From positions 2,542,001 to 2,606,000 of the forward strand of contig NZ_CP067412.1 of assembly GCF_023375815.1 (NCBI RefSeq): 64,000 bases of DNA, given 5' to 3'. Below, piece after piece: positions 1 to 10,087 of the stretch (position 1 is the stretch's first letter; every line of letters begins with the position of its first letter). The notes beneath the pieces are model-generated. The model searched no databases. It was not told the DNA's origin and saw nothing but the letters and a program-made list of their open reading frames with translations. Origin of the DNA: Pseudomonas sp. HS6. Its GTDB lineage: Bacteria; Pseudomonadota; Gammaproteobacteria; Pseudomonadales; Pseudomonadaceae. Both the position numbers and the translations under genes were made by a program.

Positions 1-962
1 AACATCAGCGCCAGCACGGCAAACGCGCTCATGCCCAGCCACGGCGCCTGCAGGTTGGATTTGCCCTGGGCCACCAGCTCACCCAGCGACGGACTGCCGG
101 CCGGCAAGCCGAAGCCGAGGAAATCCAGGGCGGTGAGGGTGCCGATGGCGCCGGTCAGGATGAACGGCATGAAGGTCATGGTCGAAACCATGGCGTTGGG
201 CAGAATGTGGCGGAACATGATCGCGCCGTTCTGCATCCCCAGCGCCCGGGCCGCGCGCACGTATTCGAGGTTACGCCCGCGCAGGAACTCGGCGCGGACC
301 ACGTCCACCAGGCTCATCCACGAAAACAGCAGCATGATCCCCAGCAGCCACCAGAAATTCGGCTGGACAAAACTGGCGAGAATGATCAGCAGGTACAGTA
401 CCGGCAACCCCGACCAGATCTCCAGAAAACGCTGGCCAGCCAGATCGACCCAGCCGCCATAGAAGCCCTGCAAGGCCCCGGCGATCACACCGATGATCGA
501 GCTGAGCACGGTCAGCGTCAGGGCGAACAGTACCGAAATGCGGAAGCCGTAGATCACCCGCGCCAACACGTCGCGGCCCTGATCGTCGGTGCCCAGCAGG
601 TTGTCTGCTGACGGCGGGGCAGGGGCCGGGACTTTCAGGTCGTAGTTGATGCTCTGGTAGCTGAACGGAATCGGCGCCCACAGCACCCACGCGTCCTTGG
701 CCTTGAGCAGTTCGCGGATGTACGGGCTCTTGTAGTTGGCTTCCAGCGGGAATTCGCCGCCGAAGGTGGTTTCCGGGTAGCGCTTGATCGCCGGGAAATA
801 CCAGTTGTTGTCGTAGTGCACCACCAGCGGCTTGTCGTTGGCGATCAGCTCGGCGCCGAGGCTCAGGCCGAACAGGATCAGAAACAGCCACAGCGACCAC
901 CAGCCACGCTTGTTGGCCTTGAACAGTTCGAAGCGCCGGCGGTTGAGAGGGGACAGGTTCAT
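1..962 (-). CDS. yejE: Peptide ABC transporter permease YejE/NppC-like (C-terminus beyond left edge)
   Basis: Inner-membrane permease of an oligopeptide/microcin-C-type ABC importer. About 320 residues are visible from an ATG at 962; the stop lies outside the window. The start reads MNLSPLNRRRFE, then a basic stretch before the first membrane helix (residues about 20-40), a periplasmic insertion, and a C-terminal membrane half. The coupling loop around FLRGRNLEYVRAARALG, typical of the DppC/OppC family, faces the ATPase. The gene starts one base after the stop of the YejB permease, so the two are co-transcribed. The ATPase gene (yejF/nppD) would be expected just outside the left edge. This order matches the P. 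aeruginosa npp locus (PA1811-PA1807), known from the literature for uptake of peptidyl-nucleoside antibiotics. The substrate in this strain is inferred only. Confidence 0.93.
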   Translation of the reverse strand, partial: MNLSPLNRRRFELFKANKRGWWSLWLFLILFGLSLGAELIANDKPLVVHYDNNWYFPAIKRYPETTFGGEFPLEANYKSPYIRELLKAKDAWVLWAPIPFSYQSINYDLKVPAPAPPSADNLLGTDDQGRDVLARVIYGFRISVLFALTLTVLSSIIGVIAGALQGFYGGWVDLAGQRFLEIWSGLPVLYLLIILASFVQPNFWWLLGIMLLFSWMSLVDVVRAEFLRGRNLEYVRAARALGMQNGAIMFRHILPNAMVSTMTFMPFILTGAIGTLTALDFLGFGLPAGSPSLGELVAQGKSNLQAPWLGMSAFAVLALM

Positions 963-963
963 C

Positions 964-2037
964 TCAATGCTCCCGGCTGGCGAAGTCGATACGCGGATCG
1001 ACCAGGGTGTAGGTGAGGTCGCCGATCAGTTTTACCACCAGCCCCAGCAGGGTGAAGATGAACAGGGTGCCGAACACCACCGGGTAATCGCGGTTGATCG
1101 CCGCTTCGAAACTCATCAGGCCGAGGCCGTCGAGGGAGAAGATCACTTCCACCAGCAGGGAGCCGGTGAAGAAGATGCCGATGAAGGCCGACGGGAATCC
1201 GGCGATCACCAGCAGCATCGCGTTGCGGAACACATGGCCGTAGAGCACGCGATGACGGGTCAGACCCTTGGCCTTGGCGGTGACCACGTACTGCTTGTTG
1301 ATCTCGTCGAGGAAGCTGTTTTTGGTCAGCAGGGTCATGGTCGCGAAGTTGCCGATCACCAGCGCTGTCACCGGCAGCGCCAGGTGCCAGAAGTAATCGA
1401 GAATCTTGCCGCCCAGGCTCAGCTCGTCAAAGTTGTTTGACGTCAGCCCGCGTAAAGGAAACCAGTCCAGATAACTGCCGCCGGCAAACACCACGATCAG
1501 CAGAATCGCAAAGAGGAACGCCGGGATTGCATAACCGACGATGATCGCCGAACTGGTCCAGACGTCGAAGTGGCTGCCGTGCCGCGTGGCCTTGGCGATA
1601 CCCAGCGGGATCGACACCAGGTACATGATCAGCGTGCTCCACAGCCCTAGCGAGATTGAGACCGGCATCTTCTCCTTGATCAGGTCGATGACCTTGGCGT
1701 CGCGGAAGAAGCTGTCGCCGAAATCCAGTCGGGCATAGTTCTTGACCATGATCCACAGCCGTTCCGGTGCCGACTTGTCGAAGCCGTACATGTGCTCGAT
1801 TTCCTTGATCAGCGCCGGGTCCAGGCCTTGCGCGCCGCGATAGGCGGAGCCGGCCACCGACACTTCGGCACCGCCGCCGGCGATGCGGCTGGTGGCACCT
1901 TCGAAGCCTTCGAGCTTGGCGATCATCTGCTCCACCGGCCCGCCGGGCGCGGCCTGGATGATCACGAAATTGATCAGCAGAATGCCGAACAGGGTCGGGA
2001 TGATCAGCAACAGTCGCCGAAAAATATACGCCAGCAT
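964..2037 (-). CDS. yejB: Peptide ABC transporter permease YejB/NppB
   Basis: First inner-membrane permease of the Yej/Npp importer, 357 residues, the usual length for YejB. It begins with the DppB/OppB signature helix ([19 protein letters not shown]), followed by the long periplasmic insertion characteristic of YejB compared with DppB (about residues 40-130, including [17 protein letters not shown]). Several membrane helices and an ATPase-coupling loop near [23 protein letters not shown] follow. It starts 4 bases after the upstream binding-protein gene and ends one base before yejE, so it sits inside an operon. Identification is firm; the transported peptide class is inferred from the family. 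Confidence 0.95.
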   Translation of the reverse strand: MLAYIFRRLLLIIPTLFGILLINFVIIQAAPGGPVEQMIAKLEGFEGATSRIAGGGAEVSVAGSAYRGAQGLDPALIKEIEHMYGFDKSAPERLWIMVKNYARLDFGDSFFRDAKVIDLIKEKMPVSISLGLWSTLIMYLVSIPLGIAKATRHGSHFDVWTSSAIIVGYAIPAFLFAILLIVVFAGGSYLDWFPLRGLTSNNFDELSLGGKILDYFWHLALPVTALVIGNFATMTLLTKNSFLDEINKQYVVTAKAKGLTRHRVLYGHVFRNAMLLVIAGFPSAFIGIFFTGSLLVEVIFSLDGLGLMSFEAAINRDYPVVFGTLFIFTLLGLVVKLIGDLTYTLVDPRIDFASREH

Positions 2038-2041
2038 CTGA

Positions 2042-3883
2042 TTACTCCGTGCCCACAGGGTCGGCTTGCAGTTGGGTTTCGACTTCTACCGCGGGTTTCG
2101 TATCGGGTTTGACCCACCAGGTATTAATGCCGATGTCGTATTTGGGGGAGACTTTCGGATGGCCGATGTGGTTCCAGTACGCCACGCGCCAGCTCTTGAT
2201 GTGCCAGTTGGGGATCACGTAGTAGCCCCATTGCAGCACACGGTCCAGGGCCCGGGCGTGGGCCACCAGGCTTTTGCGCGAGTCGGCGTTGATCAGGTTC
2301 TCGACCAGATGATCGACCACTGGGTCCTTCAGGCCCATTGAGTTGCGGCTGCTCGGCTTGTCGGCGGCGGCGCTCATCCAGAATTCGCGCTGCTCGTTGC
2401 CCGGCGAGTTGGATTGCGGAAAGCTGCCGACGATCATGTCGAAGTCCCGCGAACGCACACGGTTGACGTATTGCGAGACGTCGACGCGGCGGATCACCAG
2501 ATCGATGCCAAGGTCCGCGAGGTTGCGTTTGAACGGCAGCAGCACCCGTTCGAATTCGGTCTGGGCCAGCAGAAATTCGATGACCACCGGTTTGCCAGTG
2601 GCGTCGACCATTTTGTCGTCGACGATCTTCCAGCCGGCCTCTTGCAACAATTGATAGGCCTCACGTTGTTGCAGGCGAATCATGCCACTGGCGTCGGTTT
2701 TCGGGTTTTCGAAAGCTTCGCTGAACACCTGCGCCGGGAGTTGGCGGCGGAACGGGTCGAGGATCGCCAGCTGATCGGCGTCCGGCAGGCCGGTGGCGGC
2801 CATTTCCGAGTTCTCGAAGTAACTGCGAGTGCGCACGTAGGCACCGTTGAACAGTTGCTTGTTGGTCCATTCGAAGTCGAGCAGCAGACCGAGTGCCTGA
2901 CGCACGCGAACGTCCTGGAACACCGGCCGGCGCAGGTTGAAGACGAAGCCCTGCATGCCGGTCGGGTTGCCGTTGGGAATCAGCTCCTTGACCAATCGGC
3001 CCTCGGTGACGGCCGGGATGTTGTAGGCGTTGGCCCAATTCTTCGCGGTCATTTCCAGCCAGTAGTCGAACTGCCCGGCCTTCAGCGCTTCCAGCGCGAC
3101 GGTGTTGTCGCGGTAGTAGTCGGTGGTCAGCACGTCGAAGTTGTAGAAGCCGCGATTGACCGGCAGGTCCTTGCCCCAGTAATCCTTCACCCGCTCGTAA
3201 CGCACCGAGCGCCCGGCCTTCACTTCGGCGACCTTGTACGGGCCGCTGCCCAGCGGGATTTCCAGGTTGCCCTTGTTGAAGTCGCGACTGGCCCACCAGT
3301 GTTTGGGCAGCACCGGCAACTGGCCGAGGATCAGCGGCAGCTCGCGATTGTTGTTGTGCTTGAACTTGAACAGCACCGTGAGCGGGTCTTCGGCGACGGC
3401 TGCCTCGACGTCGCTGTAGTAGCCGCGAAACATCGGCGAGCCTTCCTTGGTCAGGGTCTCGAAGCTGAACACCACGTCTTCGGCCCGCACCGGGTGGCCG
3501 TCATGGAAACGCGCTTCGGGGCGCAGGTAGAAGCGCACCCAACTGTTGTCCGGGGCCTTTTCGATCTTGCTGGCGACCAGGCCGTATTCGGTGAATGGCT
3601 CGTCGAGACTGTGCTTGGTCAGTGTGTCGTAGATCTGCCCGACATCGTCCGCCGGCACGCCTTTGCTGATGAATGGATTGAGGCTGTCGAAGCCGCCAAA
3701 ACCGGCCTGACGGAAGATCCCGCCCTTGGGCGCGTCGGCGTTCACGTAATCGAAGTGCTTGAAGTCGGCGGGGTATTTCGGCGGCTCGTTGTACAGCGTC
3801 ACGGCGTGTTGCGGGGCGGCGCAGGCCAGCCCGGCGAACAACAGGCCGCAAGCCTGCACGAGCAGGGTGCGAACGGCGTTCAT
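2042..3883 (-). CDS. Periplasmic peptide-binding protein, second of two (YejA/NppA2-like)
   Basis: Periplasmic solute-binding component (SBP family 5) of the Yej/Npp importer, 613 residues. The chosen start is the ATG at 3883. It overlaps the stop of the upstream gene as ATGA and is preceded by GGAGAAAGG at proper spacing. A longer in-frame start exists but lacks these. A signal peptide ([22 protein letters not shown]) precedes the mature protein. Family landmarks include FDSLNPF near the N-terminus, the RPEARFHDG motif, and the 'PLGSGPYKV' and '[14 protein letters not shown]' segments. It is clearly paralogous to the upstream binding protein, sharing those motifs in the same order. The two may bind different peptides and share one pair of permeases, as described for NppA1/NppA2. 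Confidence 0.92.
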   Translation of the reverse strand: MNAVRTLLVQACGLLFAGLACAAPQHAVTLYNEPPKYPADFKHFDYVNADAPKGGIFRQAGFGGFDSLNPFISKGVPADDVGQIYDTLTKHSLDEPFTEYGLVASKIEKAPDNSWVRFYLRPEARFHDGHPVRAEDVVFSFETLTKEGSPMFRGYYSDVEAAVAEDPLTVLFKFKHNNNRELPLILGQLPVLPKHWWASRDFNKGNLEIPLGSGPYKVAEVKAGRSVRYERVKDYWGKDLPVNRGFYNFDVLTTDYYRDNTVALEALKAGQFDYWLEMTAKNWANAYNIPAVTEGRLVKELIPNGNPTGMQGFVFNLRRPVFQDVRVRQALGLLLDFEWTNKQLFNGAYVRTRSYFENSEMAATGLPDADQLAILDPFRRQLPAQVFSEAFENPKTDASGMIRLQQREAYQLLQEAGWKIVDDKMVDATGKPVVIEFLLAQTEFERVLLPFKRNLADLGIDLVIRRVDVSQYVNRVRSRDFDMIVGSFPQSNSPGNEQREFWMSAAADKPSSRNSMGLKDPVVDHLVENLINADSRKSLVAHARALDRVLQWGYYVIPNWHIKSWRVAYWNHIGHPKVSPKYDIGINTWWVKPDTKPAVEVETQLQADPVGTE

Positions 3884-5712
3884 TGACCTTTCTCCGAAGA
3901 TTTCAGCCACCACGCGCTCAGGCCCAGGGTGTAGGGCGGCGTGCTGACGAAGGCGAACCGGTTACGGTACGCCAGACGGTGATAATTGAGGTACCAGTTG
4001 GGAATGCTGTAGTGCTGCCAGAGCAGCACGCGGTCCAGCGCCTTGCCGGCGGCGACCTGTTCATCGCGGGTACGGGCGGCGAGCAATTGCTCAAGCAGAT
4101 GATCGACCACCGGGTTGGCGATGCCCGCGTAATTCTTGCTGCCCTTGACCCCGACCTGACTGGAGTGGAAGTACTGCCACTGCTCCAGCCCCGGGCTGAG
4201 GTTCTGGTTGAGGGTCATCAGGATCATGTCGAAATCGAATTGATCCAGACGTTGTTTGTATTGGGCGCGATCCACCGTGCGCAGCCGCGCGTCTATGCCG
4301 ATGCTGTTGAGGTTCTCGATGTACGGCTGAAGGATCCGCTCAAGATTCGGATTGACCAGCAGCAGTTCAAAACTCAGCGGTTGGCCGGCAGCGTTCTGCA
4401 AACGCTGGCCATTGAGCTTCCAGCCGGCCTCGGCCAACAGTGCCAGGGCCTTGCGCATGGTTTCTCGGGGAATGCCGCGCCCGTCGGTCTGCGGCAGCGT
4501 GAACGGCTCGGTGAACAGCCGGGCCGGCAGTTGATCCTTGTAGGGTTTGAGCATCAGCCATTCGTGACCGACCGGCAGCCCGCTGGCGCTGAATTCACTG
4601 TTGGGGTAGTAACTGGTGGTGCGCTTGTAGGCGTCGCTGAACAGCGCGCGGTTGGTCCACTCGAAGTCGAACATCAGGCCCAGCGCCTCACGCACCTTCA
4701 CCTCGGCGAAGGTCGGGCGGCGAGTGTTCATGAACAGGCCCTGGCTCTGGGTCGGGATCTGATGCGGGATCTGTGCCTTGATCACGTCGCCACGTCGGAT
4801 CGCCGGGAAGTTGTAGCCGTTGGCCCAGTTCTTCGCCTGATGCTCGATGTAGATGTCGAACTCGCCCGCCTTGAAGGCTTCGAAGGCCACGTCGCTGTCG
4901 CGGTAGAACTCGACTTCCATGCGATCGAAGTTGTACTTGCCGCGATTGACCGGCAAGTCCTTGCCCCAGTAATCCTTGACCCGTTCGAACACCAGTTGCC
5001 GGCCTGGCGTCACCGAGGTGATGCGGTAAGGGCCGCTGCCCAGTGGCGGCTCGAAGGTGGTGGCCTTGAAGTCGCGGCCCTTCCAGTAATGCTGAGGCAG
5101 CACCGGCAACTCGCCCAGGCGCAGGATCAGCAGCGGATTGCCCGAGCGTTTCATCACGAAACGGATGCGCTGCGGGTTGAGGATGTCGACCCGCAACACT
5201 TCCTGAAGGGCGGTGCGATACAGCGGGTGACCTTCCTTGAGCAACAGGCGATAGGAGAACGCCACATCGTACGCGGTGATCGGCGTGCCGTCGTGAAAGC
5301 GTGCTTCCGGGCGCAGGTTGAACACCACCCAGCTACGGTCTTCGCTGTATTCCACCGACTGGGCGATCAGGCCATAACTGGAGGCCGGTTCATCGCCGGA
5401 CGGTGAATACTGGCCGGTGCCGACCATCAGTGGCTCGTTCAGCTCGTTGATGCCGTATTGCAGGAAATTCGGGGTGGTGACCGGGCTGGTGCCCTTGAAG
5501 GTGTAGGGATTGAGCGTATCGAAGGTGCCAAACGCCATCACCCGCAAAGTACCGCCCTTGGGCGCTTGCGGGTTGACCCAGTCGAAGTGGGTAAATCTGG
5601 CCGGGTACTTGAGCGTGCCGAACTGCGCATAACCGTGACTTTCGGTGATCGTCGCGCTGACGGGGGAGCTCAAGGCCAGGCTGATCAGGAGCAGGAGGAG
5701 GGGACGCTTCAA
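3880..5712 (-). CDS. Periplasmic peptide-binding protein, first of two (YejA/NppA1-like)
   Basis: Solute-binding protein of SBP family 5 and first gene of the Yej/Npp operon, 610 residues with the start proposed here. The longest open frame begins at 5832, but its first 40 residues look non-coding. A TTG at 5712 gives a classic signal peptide (MKRPLLLLLISLALSSPVSA) followed by the mature domain, so this TTG is preferred. Motifs match the downstream paralogue: [43 protein letters not shown]. Its stop overlaps the next gene by four bases (ATGA). The TTG start is inferred from the signal peptide; no strong ribosome-binding site is visible before it. Confidence 0.9.
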   Translation of the reverse strand: MKRPLLLLLISLALSSPVSATITESHGYAQFGTLKYPARFTHFDWVNPQAPKGGTLRVMAFGTFDTLNPYTFKGTSPVTTPNFLQYGINELNEPLMVGTGQYSPSGDEPASSYGLIAQSVEYSEDRSWVVFNLRPEARFHDGTPITAYDVAFSYRLLLKEGHPLYRTALQEVLRVDILNPQRIRFVMKRSGNPLLILRLGELPVLPQHYWKGRDFKATTFEPPLGSGPYRITSVTPGRQLVFERVKDYWGKDLPVNRGKYNFDRMEVEFYRDSDVAFEAFKAGEFDIYIEHQAKNWANGYNFPAIRRGDVIKAQIPHQIPTQSQGLFMNTRRPTFAEVKVREALGLMFDFEWTNRALFSDAYKRTTSYYPNSEFSASGLPVGHEWLMLKPYKDQLPARLFTEPFTLPQTDGRGIPRETMRKALALLAEAGWKLNGQRLQNAAGQPLSFELLLVNPNLERILQPYIENLNSIGIDARLRTVDRAQYKQRLDQFDFDMILMTLNQNLSPGLEQWQYFHSSQVGVKGSKNYAGIANPVVDHLLEQLLAARTRDEQVAAGKALDRVLLWQHYSIPNWYLNYHRLAYRNRFAFVSTPPYTLGLSAWWLKSSEKGQ

Positions 5713-5843
5713 GTCAGATCCGATCCAGGCGGCTTGGGCTTTGTGGGCCGTACAGTAACAGCTTGTATGGACAGGAAAAAGACAGGGGGTTAATGCGCGG
5801 TTAATTGTGGGAGTTGCTAGCGTCGAAGGCAAAAAATGACAGG

Positions 5844-5875
5844 CGAAAAAAAGCCCCTGAAATTCAGGGGCTCTT
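5844..5875 (-). terminator. Rho-independent terminator downstream of mltD
   Basis: On the minus strand a 9-bp perfect stem (agcccctga pairing with tcaggggct, loop of 3) is followed by a run of T (seven in a row, reading from about 5851 to 5845). It lies directly after the mltD stop and separates mltD from the peptide importer operon transcribed in the same direction. Confidence 0.85.
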
Positions 5876-5877
5876 TA

Positions 5878-7347
5878 TCAGTGCGGCTGGTAAACCGTGA
5901 GCATCTGCCCAGGCTTGAGCGCCTTGCCGGCGCCCGGGTTCCAGCGTTTGAGATGCTGCATCTCGACGTTGAAACGCTTGGCCACCACGTACAGCGTGTC
6001 GCCTTGCTTGACCTTGTATTGGGTCTGTTTCTGGTTGTCGGTCTTGCTGCTGGTCTTGCTGTTGGCCGCCAGCACTGTGTTGATGCGTCCGCCGCTGGTG
6101 TTGCGGGCCGGCGTGCGCTTGGTGGTGTCCCGCATGACCAGGGTCTGGCCGACCTTGAGGTTCTTGCCGGTCAGCTTGTTCCAGTGTTGCAGGTTCTTGA
6201 CGTCGACCTTGTTGGCCTTGGCGATGGACGCGAGGTTGTCACCGCGTTTGACTCGGTAAGCACGCTTGAGCTTGGCGACTTCGGTCGGATCGGCACCTTC
6301 GAAGACCGGTTTCAGCGAACGAGGGCTGATCAGTTCTTCAGGACGCATGGTCTGCAGGCTGGCGGTCAGCAGTTGCGCCTTCGAGGTCGGCACCAGCAGG
6401 TGCTGCGGGCCGTCGATGGTGGTGCGCTGCTTGAAGGCCGGGTTGAGCTGGAACAGCTCGTCTTCGTCGATGTTGGCCACCGCTGCGACCTTGGACAGGT
6501 CCATGCGCTGGTTGATTTCGACGACCTGGAAATACGGTTCGTTGGCGATCGGGTTGAGGTTCACCCCGTAGGCTTCCGGCGACAGCACCACTTGCGACAG
6601 CGCCAGCAGTTTGGGCACGTAGGCCTGGGTCTCTGCCGGCAGCGGCAGGTTCCAGTAGTCGGTCGGCAGACCCAGCTTTTCGTTGCGCTCGATGGCGCGG
6701 CTGACCGTGCCTTCGCCGGCGTTGTAGGCCGCCAGGGCCAGCAGCCAGTCACCGTTGAACATGTCGTGCAGACGGGTCAGGTAATCCATCGCCGCTGTGG
6801 TCGAGGCGGTGATGTCGCGACGGCCGTCGTAGAAACGGGTCTGACGCAGGTTGTAGTAACGCCCGGTGGAGGGGATGAATTGCCAGAGACCCACCGCGTC
6901 GGCCCGGGAATAGGCCATCGGGTTGTAGGCGCTTTCAATCACTGGCAGCAGGGCCAGTTCCAGCGGCATGTTGCGTTCTTCGAGGCGCTCGACGATGTAA
7001 TGAATGTAGAGGCTGCCGCGTTCGCCGGCGTTTTCGAGAAAGGAAGGGTTACTGGCGAACCACAGGCGCTGTTGTTCGATGCGCGGGTTCACGCCCAGGC
7101 CGTCCTGGAGCTGGAAACCGCCGCGCATGCGTTCCCAGATGTCCTGGGGCACCTGCGGGCTGGGCTTCTCGGACAACCAGATGGGCTTCTGCTTGGCTCG
7201 CGCAGCAATGTTCGGCGTATGAGTCGCTTCAGTCTGCGGAGCATGGCTGGAACAGCCCGCCAGCGTGGCGGACACAGCCACCGCGATGGCTTGCGCCAGG
7301 CGGGTCAATGCGTCTGAATTGACGGACTTACGTATGGATGACGACAT
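5878..7347 (-). CDS. mltD: Membrane-bound lytic murein transglycosylase D
   Basis: Outer-membrane lipoprotein that cleaves peptidoglycan glycan strands to 1,6-anhydro products, 489 residues. A signal sequence ends in a lipobox (TLAGC, Cys near residue 32). The SLT catalytic domain carries ESAYNP (Glu near residue 140), then GLWQFIPSTGRYYNL and the AYNAGEG motif. Two LysM peptidoglycan-binding repeats are at the C-terminus (YRVKRGDNLASIAKANKV and YKVKQGDTLYVVAKRFNV). The ATG at 7347 was preferred to an upstream TTG in frame because it places the signal peptide normally. It lies beside gloB, an arrangement also seen in enterobacteria. Followed by a strong terminator. Confidence 0.95.
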   Translation of the reverse strand: MSSSIRKSVNSDALTRLAQAIAVAVSATLAGCSSHAPQTEATHTPNIAARAKQKPIWLSEKPSPQVPQDIWERMRGGFQLQDGLGVNPRIEQQRLWFASNPSFLENAGERGSLYIHYIVERLEERNMPLELALLPVIESAYNPMAYSRADAVGLWQFIPSTGRYYNLRQTRFYDGRRDITASTTAAMDYLTRLHDMFNGDWLLALAAYNAGEGTVSRAIERNEKLGLPTDYWNLPLPAETQAYVPKLLALSQVVLSPEAYGVNLNPIANEPYFQVVEINQRMDLSKVAAVANIDEDELFQLNPAFKQRTTIDGPQHLLVPTSKAQLLTASLQTMRPEELISPRSLKPVFEGADPTEVAKLKRAYRVKRGDNLASIAKANKVDVKNLQHWNKLTGKNLKVGQTLVMRDTTKRTPARNTSGGRINTVLAANSKTSSKTDNQKQTQYKVKQGDTLYVVAKRFNVEMQHLKRWNPGAGKALKPGQMLTVYQPH

Positions 7348-7446
7348 TGGCTGGAAGTAAGTTCCGGGCAAAAATGTCGGGGGATTCTAGAAAGCGCACC
7401 CCTTGCGGTCAACCATTGAGAGTTTTTGTACCAAGTGGTGAACGGC

Positions 7447-8214
7447 TTAGAACTTATCTTTCCAAGCCCGCAGAGCCGCAAAAACCTCACTCGGCGCCCG
7501 GTTTTGAGCGCCATTCCGTTCGTCCACTTTTTGTGTAACTAATGTTTCACTGGTACGCAAAAACGGGTTTGTGAGCTTTTCCAGGGCAATGGTCGAGGGC
7601 AGGGTCATGACCCCTTTCTGCCGTTGCTGGGTGACTTTTTCCAGACGGGCGGCAATGTTCGGGTTGCCAGGTTCCACGGCGGCGGCAAATTTCAGGTTGC
7701 TCAGGGTGTATTCGTGAGTGCAGTAGACCAGCGTGTCCTCCGGCAATGCCGCCAGACGACCGAGCGAATGGTGCATCTGCTCCGGTGTGCCTTCGAACAG
7801 CCGGCCACAACCGGCGGCGAACAGGGTGTCGCCGCAGAACAACAGGCCGTGGTGGTAATAGGCGATGTGCCCCAGGGTATGGCCGGGAACGGCGTAGACA
7901 TCGAAGTCCCAGCCGAGCACACGAACCTTGTCGTTGTCCTTGAGGGCTACGTCTCGTCCCGGAATGCTTTCGCTGGCCGGACCGTAAACGGTGGCGCCCG
8001 TAGCCTTTTTAAGTGTCTCGACACCGCCGACATGGTCGTGATGATGATGAGTGATCAGAATGTCGCCAAGCACCCAGCCCGGATGCGCGGCGAGCCACGC
8101 CTGCACAGGGGCGGCATCTCCCGGATCGACCACCGCGCAACGCTGGGTGGCATGATCCTGTAACAACCAGATGTAGTTGTCGGTGAAGGCGGGCAGGGCA
8201 CTGATCTGTATCAT
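7447..8214 (-). CDS. gloB: Hydroxyacylglutathione hydrolase (glyoxalase II)
   Basis: Cytosolic metallo-beta-lactamase-fold enzyme that hydrolyses S-D-lactoylglutathione to lactate and glutathione, the second step of methylglyoxal detoxification. From the ATG at 8214 it is 255 residues, the normal GloB length; the longer open frame upstream is unlikely coding. It begins [18 protein letters not shown]. The metal-binding motif HHHHDHVGG (THHHHDH) is near residue 55, HTLGHIAYY and the FCGDTLF segment follow, and [10 protein letters not shown] is near residue 170. The C-terminal helical domain ends [11 protein letters not shown]. It is divergent from the methyltransferase gene, with 65 bp between the starts. 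Confidence 0.96.
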   Translation of the reverse strand: MIQISALPAFTDNYIWLLQDHATQRCAVVDPGDAAPVQAWLAAHPGWVLGDILITHHHHDHVGGVETLKKATGATVYGPASESIPGRDVALKDNDKVRVLGWDFDVYAVPGHTLGHIAYYHHGLLFCGDTLFAAGCGRLFEGTPEQMHHSLGRLAALPEDTLVYCTHEYTLSNLKFAAAVEPGNPNIAARLEKVTQQRQKGVMTLPSTIALEKLTNPFLRTSETLVTQKVDERNGAQNRAPSEVFAALRAWKDKF

Positions 8215-8279
8215 CTTCGGATTCGCCAAGCAGGTAACATTGGCGCATCTTAGAGGTTCCTGGCGTGTTGGAGAATGCA

Positions 8280-9038
8280 ATGATCGATAAAGCGTTCGCT
8301 CAGGCCGATCCAGACTGGCTCGCGCTGATCGGTGCAGCGCGTGAATGGCTGTCCGGCCCCCTCGGGCAATTTCTGTTGGACGAGGAACGCCGCATGCTCG
8401 AAGACGAGCTGGGCCGGTTCTTCGGCGGTTATCTGGTGCATTACGGCCCGTCCGCCGAAACACCGCCGTCGGCGCCGCAAGTGCAGCGCAACGTGCGACT
8501 TGGCGCGCCGTTGCCCGGTGTCGAGATCGTCTGCGAAGAGCAGGCCTGGCCGTTGAGCGAGCACGCCGCCGACGTGGTGGTGTTGCAGCACGGTCTGGAT
8601 TTCTGCCTGTCGCCCCATGGCTTGCTGCGTGAAGCGGCCAGCAGCGTGCGCCCCGGCGGGCACCTGCTGATCGTCGGCATCAATCCCTGGAGCACCTGGG
8701 GCCTGCGTCATGTGTTCGCCCATGACGCCTTGCATCAGGCGCGCTGCATCTCGCCGTCGCGGGTGGCCGACTGGCTCAACCTGCTGGGCTTCGCGCTGGA
8801 GAAACGCCGCTTCGGGTGCTATCGTCCGCCGCTCGCGTCACCCAAGTGGCAGGCCCGTCTGGCCGGCTGGGAACGCAAGGCTGGCGACTGGCAACTGTCG
8901 GGCGGCGGCTTTTATCTGTTGGTCGCGCGCAAGATCGTTGTCGGCCTGCGTCCGGTGCGTCAGGAGCGCCGCGAACCGATGGGCAAGCTGATTCCGCTGC
9001 CGATGGCCAAGGTCAATCGCCGCCGTATCGAACCGTAA
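8280..9038 (+). CDS. Class I SAM-dependent methyltransferase
   Basis: Probable Rossmann-fold methyltransferase of 252 residues. The ATG at 8280 is preceded by GGAG seven bases upstream; a GTG 15 bases earlier is less likely. Landmarks include [27 protein letters not shown] (the segment after the SAM-binding strand), and the [20 protein letters not shown] stretch typical of methyltransferase type 11 proteins. A basic tail ends the protein. It sits between gloB and rnhA, as in other pseudomonads. The substrate is unknown; the P. aeruginosa counterpart in the same position is, to my knowledge, also uncharacterised. Confidence 0.88.
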   Translation: MIDKAFAQADPDWLALIGAAREWLSGPLGQFLLDEERRMLEDELGRFFGGYLVHYGPSAETPPSAPQVQRNVRLGAPLPGVEIVCEEQAWPLSEHAADVVVLQHGLDFCLSPHGLLREAASSVRPGGHLLIVGINPWSTWGLRHVFAHDALHQARCISPSRVADWLNLLGFALEKRRFGCYRPPLASPKWQARLAGWERKAGDWQLSGGGFYLLVARKIVVGLRPVRQERREPMGKLIPLPMAKVNRRRIEP

Positions 9039-9130
9039 ACCTTCTTTTATTTGTGGCCGGGTCTGTCCCGGCCTCGGCCATCGTCGATCCGTGATCGGCG
9101 GGGCCCCGCATTTTTTCTGGATAGATTGGC

Positions 9131-9592
9131 ATGAGCGAAAGCGTCGATAGCGTAGAACTGTTCACTGACGGCGCCTGCAAGGGCAACCCCGGCCCGGGTG
9201 GCTGGGGCGCCTTGCTGGTGTGCAAGGGCGTCGAAAAGGAACTGTGGGGCGGCGAAGCCAACACCACCAACAACCGCATGGAACTGCTCGGTGCTATTCG
9301 CGGCCTGGAAGCCCTCAAGCGTCCTTGCGAAGTGCTGCTGGTGACCGACTCGCAATACGTGATGAAAGGCATCAACGAGTGGATGGCCAACTGGAAGAAA
9401 CGCGGCTGGAAAACCGCCGCCAAAGAGCCAGTAAAAAACGCCGACCTGTGGAAAGAGCTGGACGAGCAGGTCAACCGCCACAACGTCACCTGGAAATGGG
9501 TACGCGGCCACATCGGCCACCACGGCAACGAACGCGCCGACCAGTTGGCCAACCGTGGGGTGGATGAGATTCGCGGTTACAAGCAGGACTGA
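9131..9592 (+). CDS. rnhA: Ribonuclease HI
   Basis: Cytosolic endonuclease that cuts the RNA strand of RNA-DNA hybrids, 153 residues, typical for bacterial RNase HI. All catalytic landmarks are present: [16 protein letters not shown] (first Asp), [10 protein letters not shown] (Glu), [14 protein letters not shown] (Asp), the basic handle region [16 protein letters not shown], and the C-terminal [15 protein letters not shown] (His and last Asp). Followed without spacing by the stop of a convergent small gene on the other strand. Confidence 0.97.
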   Translation: MSESVDSVELFTDGACKGNPGPGGWGALLVCKGVEKELWGGEANTTNNRMELLGAIRGLEALKRPCEVLLVTDSQYVMKGINEWMANWKKRGWKTAAKEPVKNADLWKELDEQVNRHNVTWKWVRGHIGHHGNERADQLANRGVDEIRGYKQD

Positions 9593-9898
9593 TCACAGCA
9601 TCAAAATGGCGCTGGCCAGTTGCAGGTCGGTGGAAGGCAGTTCTGGCAACAGGCTGCGAATCCGCTGGAATGCCGCTTCCATCTGCGCACCGCGAATCTC
9701 CCCGTTGCTGGCAACAAACGCCGCCGCATCATCCTTGGCGGCCAGCACGATTTTGTCGTCCTTGAACGAACCGCTGGTGCCTTTGCTGGAACTGAGCGTA
9801 AGGCTCATGGTGATGTCGGTGCTGATGACGAAGCTGGTGGCGTGCGCGTCGGCCATCAGCAAACAGCCGCCGAGCAGTAAAATCCGTGCAGTTTTCAT
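9593..9898 (-). CDS. Small secreted DUF2388 domain protein
   Basis: A 101-residue protein with an N-terminal signal peptide (MKTARILLLGGCLLMADAHA) and a short periplasmic or secreted domain. I recognise the pattern TSFVISTDITMSLTLS ... KDDKIVLAAKDDAAAFVASNGEIRGAQ as the Pseudomonas DUF2388 (TIGR02448) family, whose role is unknown. Its stop abuts the rnhA stop in convergent orientation. It is divergent from dnaQ, with a 189-bp intergenic region that holds the promoters of both. Confidence 0.75.
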   Translation of the reverse strand: MKTARILLLGGCLLMADAHATSFVISTDITMSLTLSSSKGTSGSFKDDKIVLAAKDDAAAFVASNGEIRGAQMEAAFQRIRSLLPELPSTDLQLASAILML

Positions 9899-10087
9899 GA
9901 GGTGCCTGAGTCCGTGAGAAACAAGCCGCGCACGCTAACAAGCCGGTTTCCCCCAGACTTTATGAACATTGCTAATGATTGTTAAAAACTGCATGAGCGC
10001 CGATCACCCGCCCGTGGGCGACGCGCACCATGAGCGTGTTAACATCGCCGTTTTTGTACGATTGACCCCGTTGAGAGCTGAACACTG

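Noticed and set aside
2414..3886. Plus-strand open frame of 490 codons opposite the second peptide-binding protein
   Set aside because: The minus-strand frame carries the signal peptide and SBP5 motifs; the plus frame is rich in Arg, Gly, Val and Leu without any motif.
9958..9990. Fur-box-like sequence (gctaatgattgtta) between the DUF2388 gene and dnaQ
   Set aside because: Only a partial match to the 19-bp Fur palindrome, and neither neighbour is a known iron gene.
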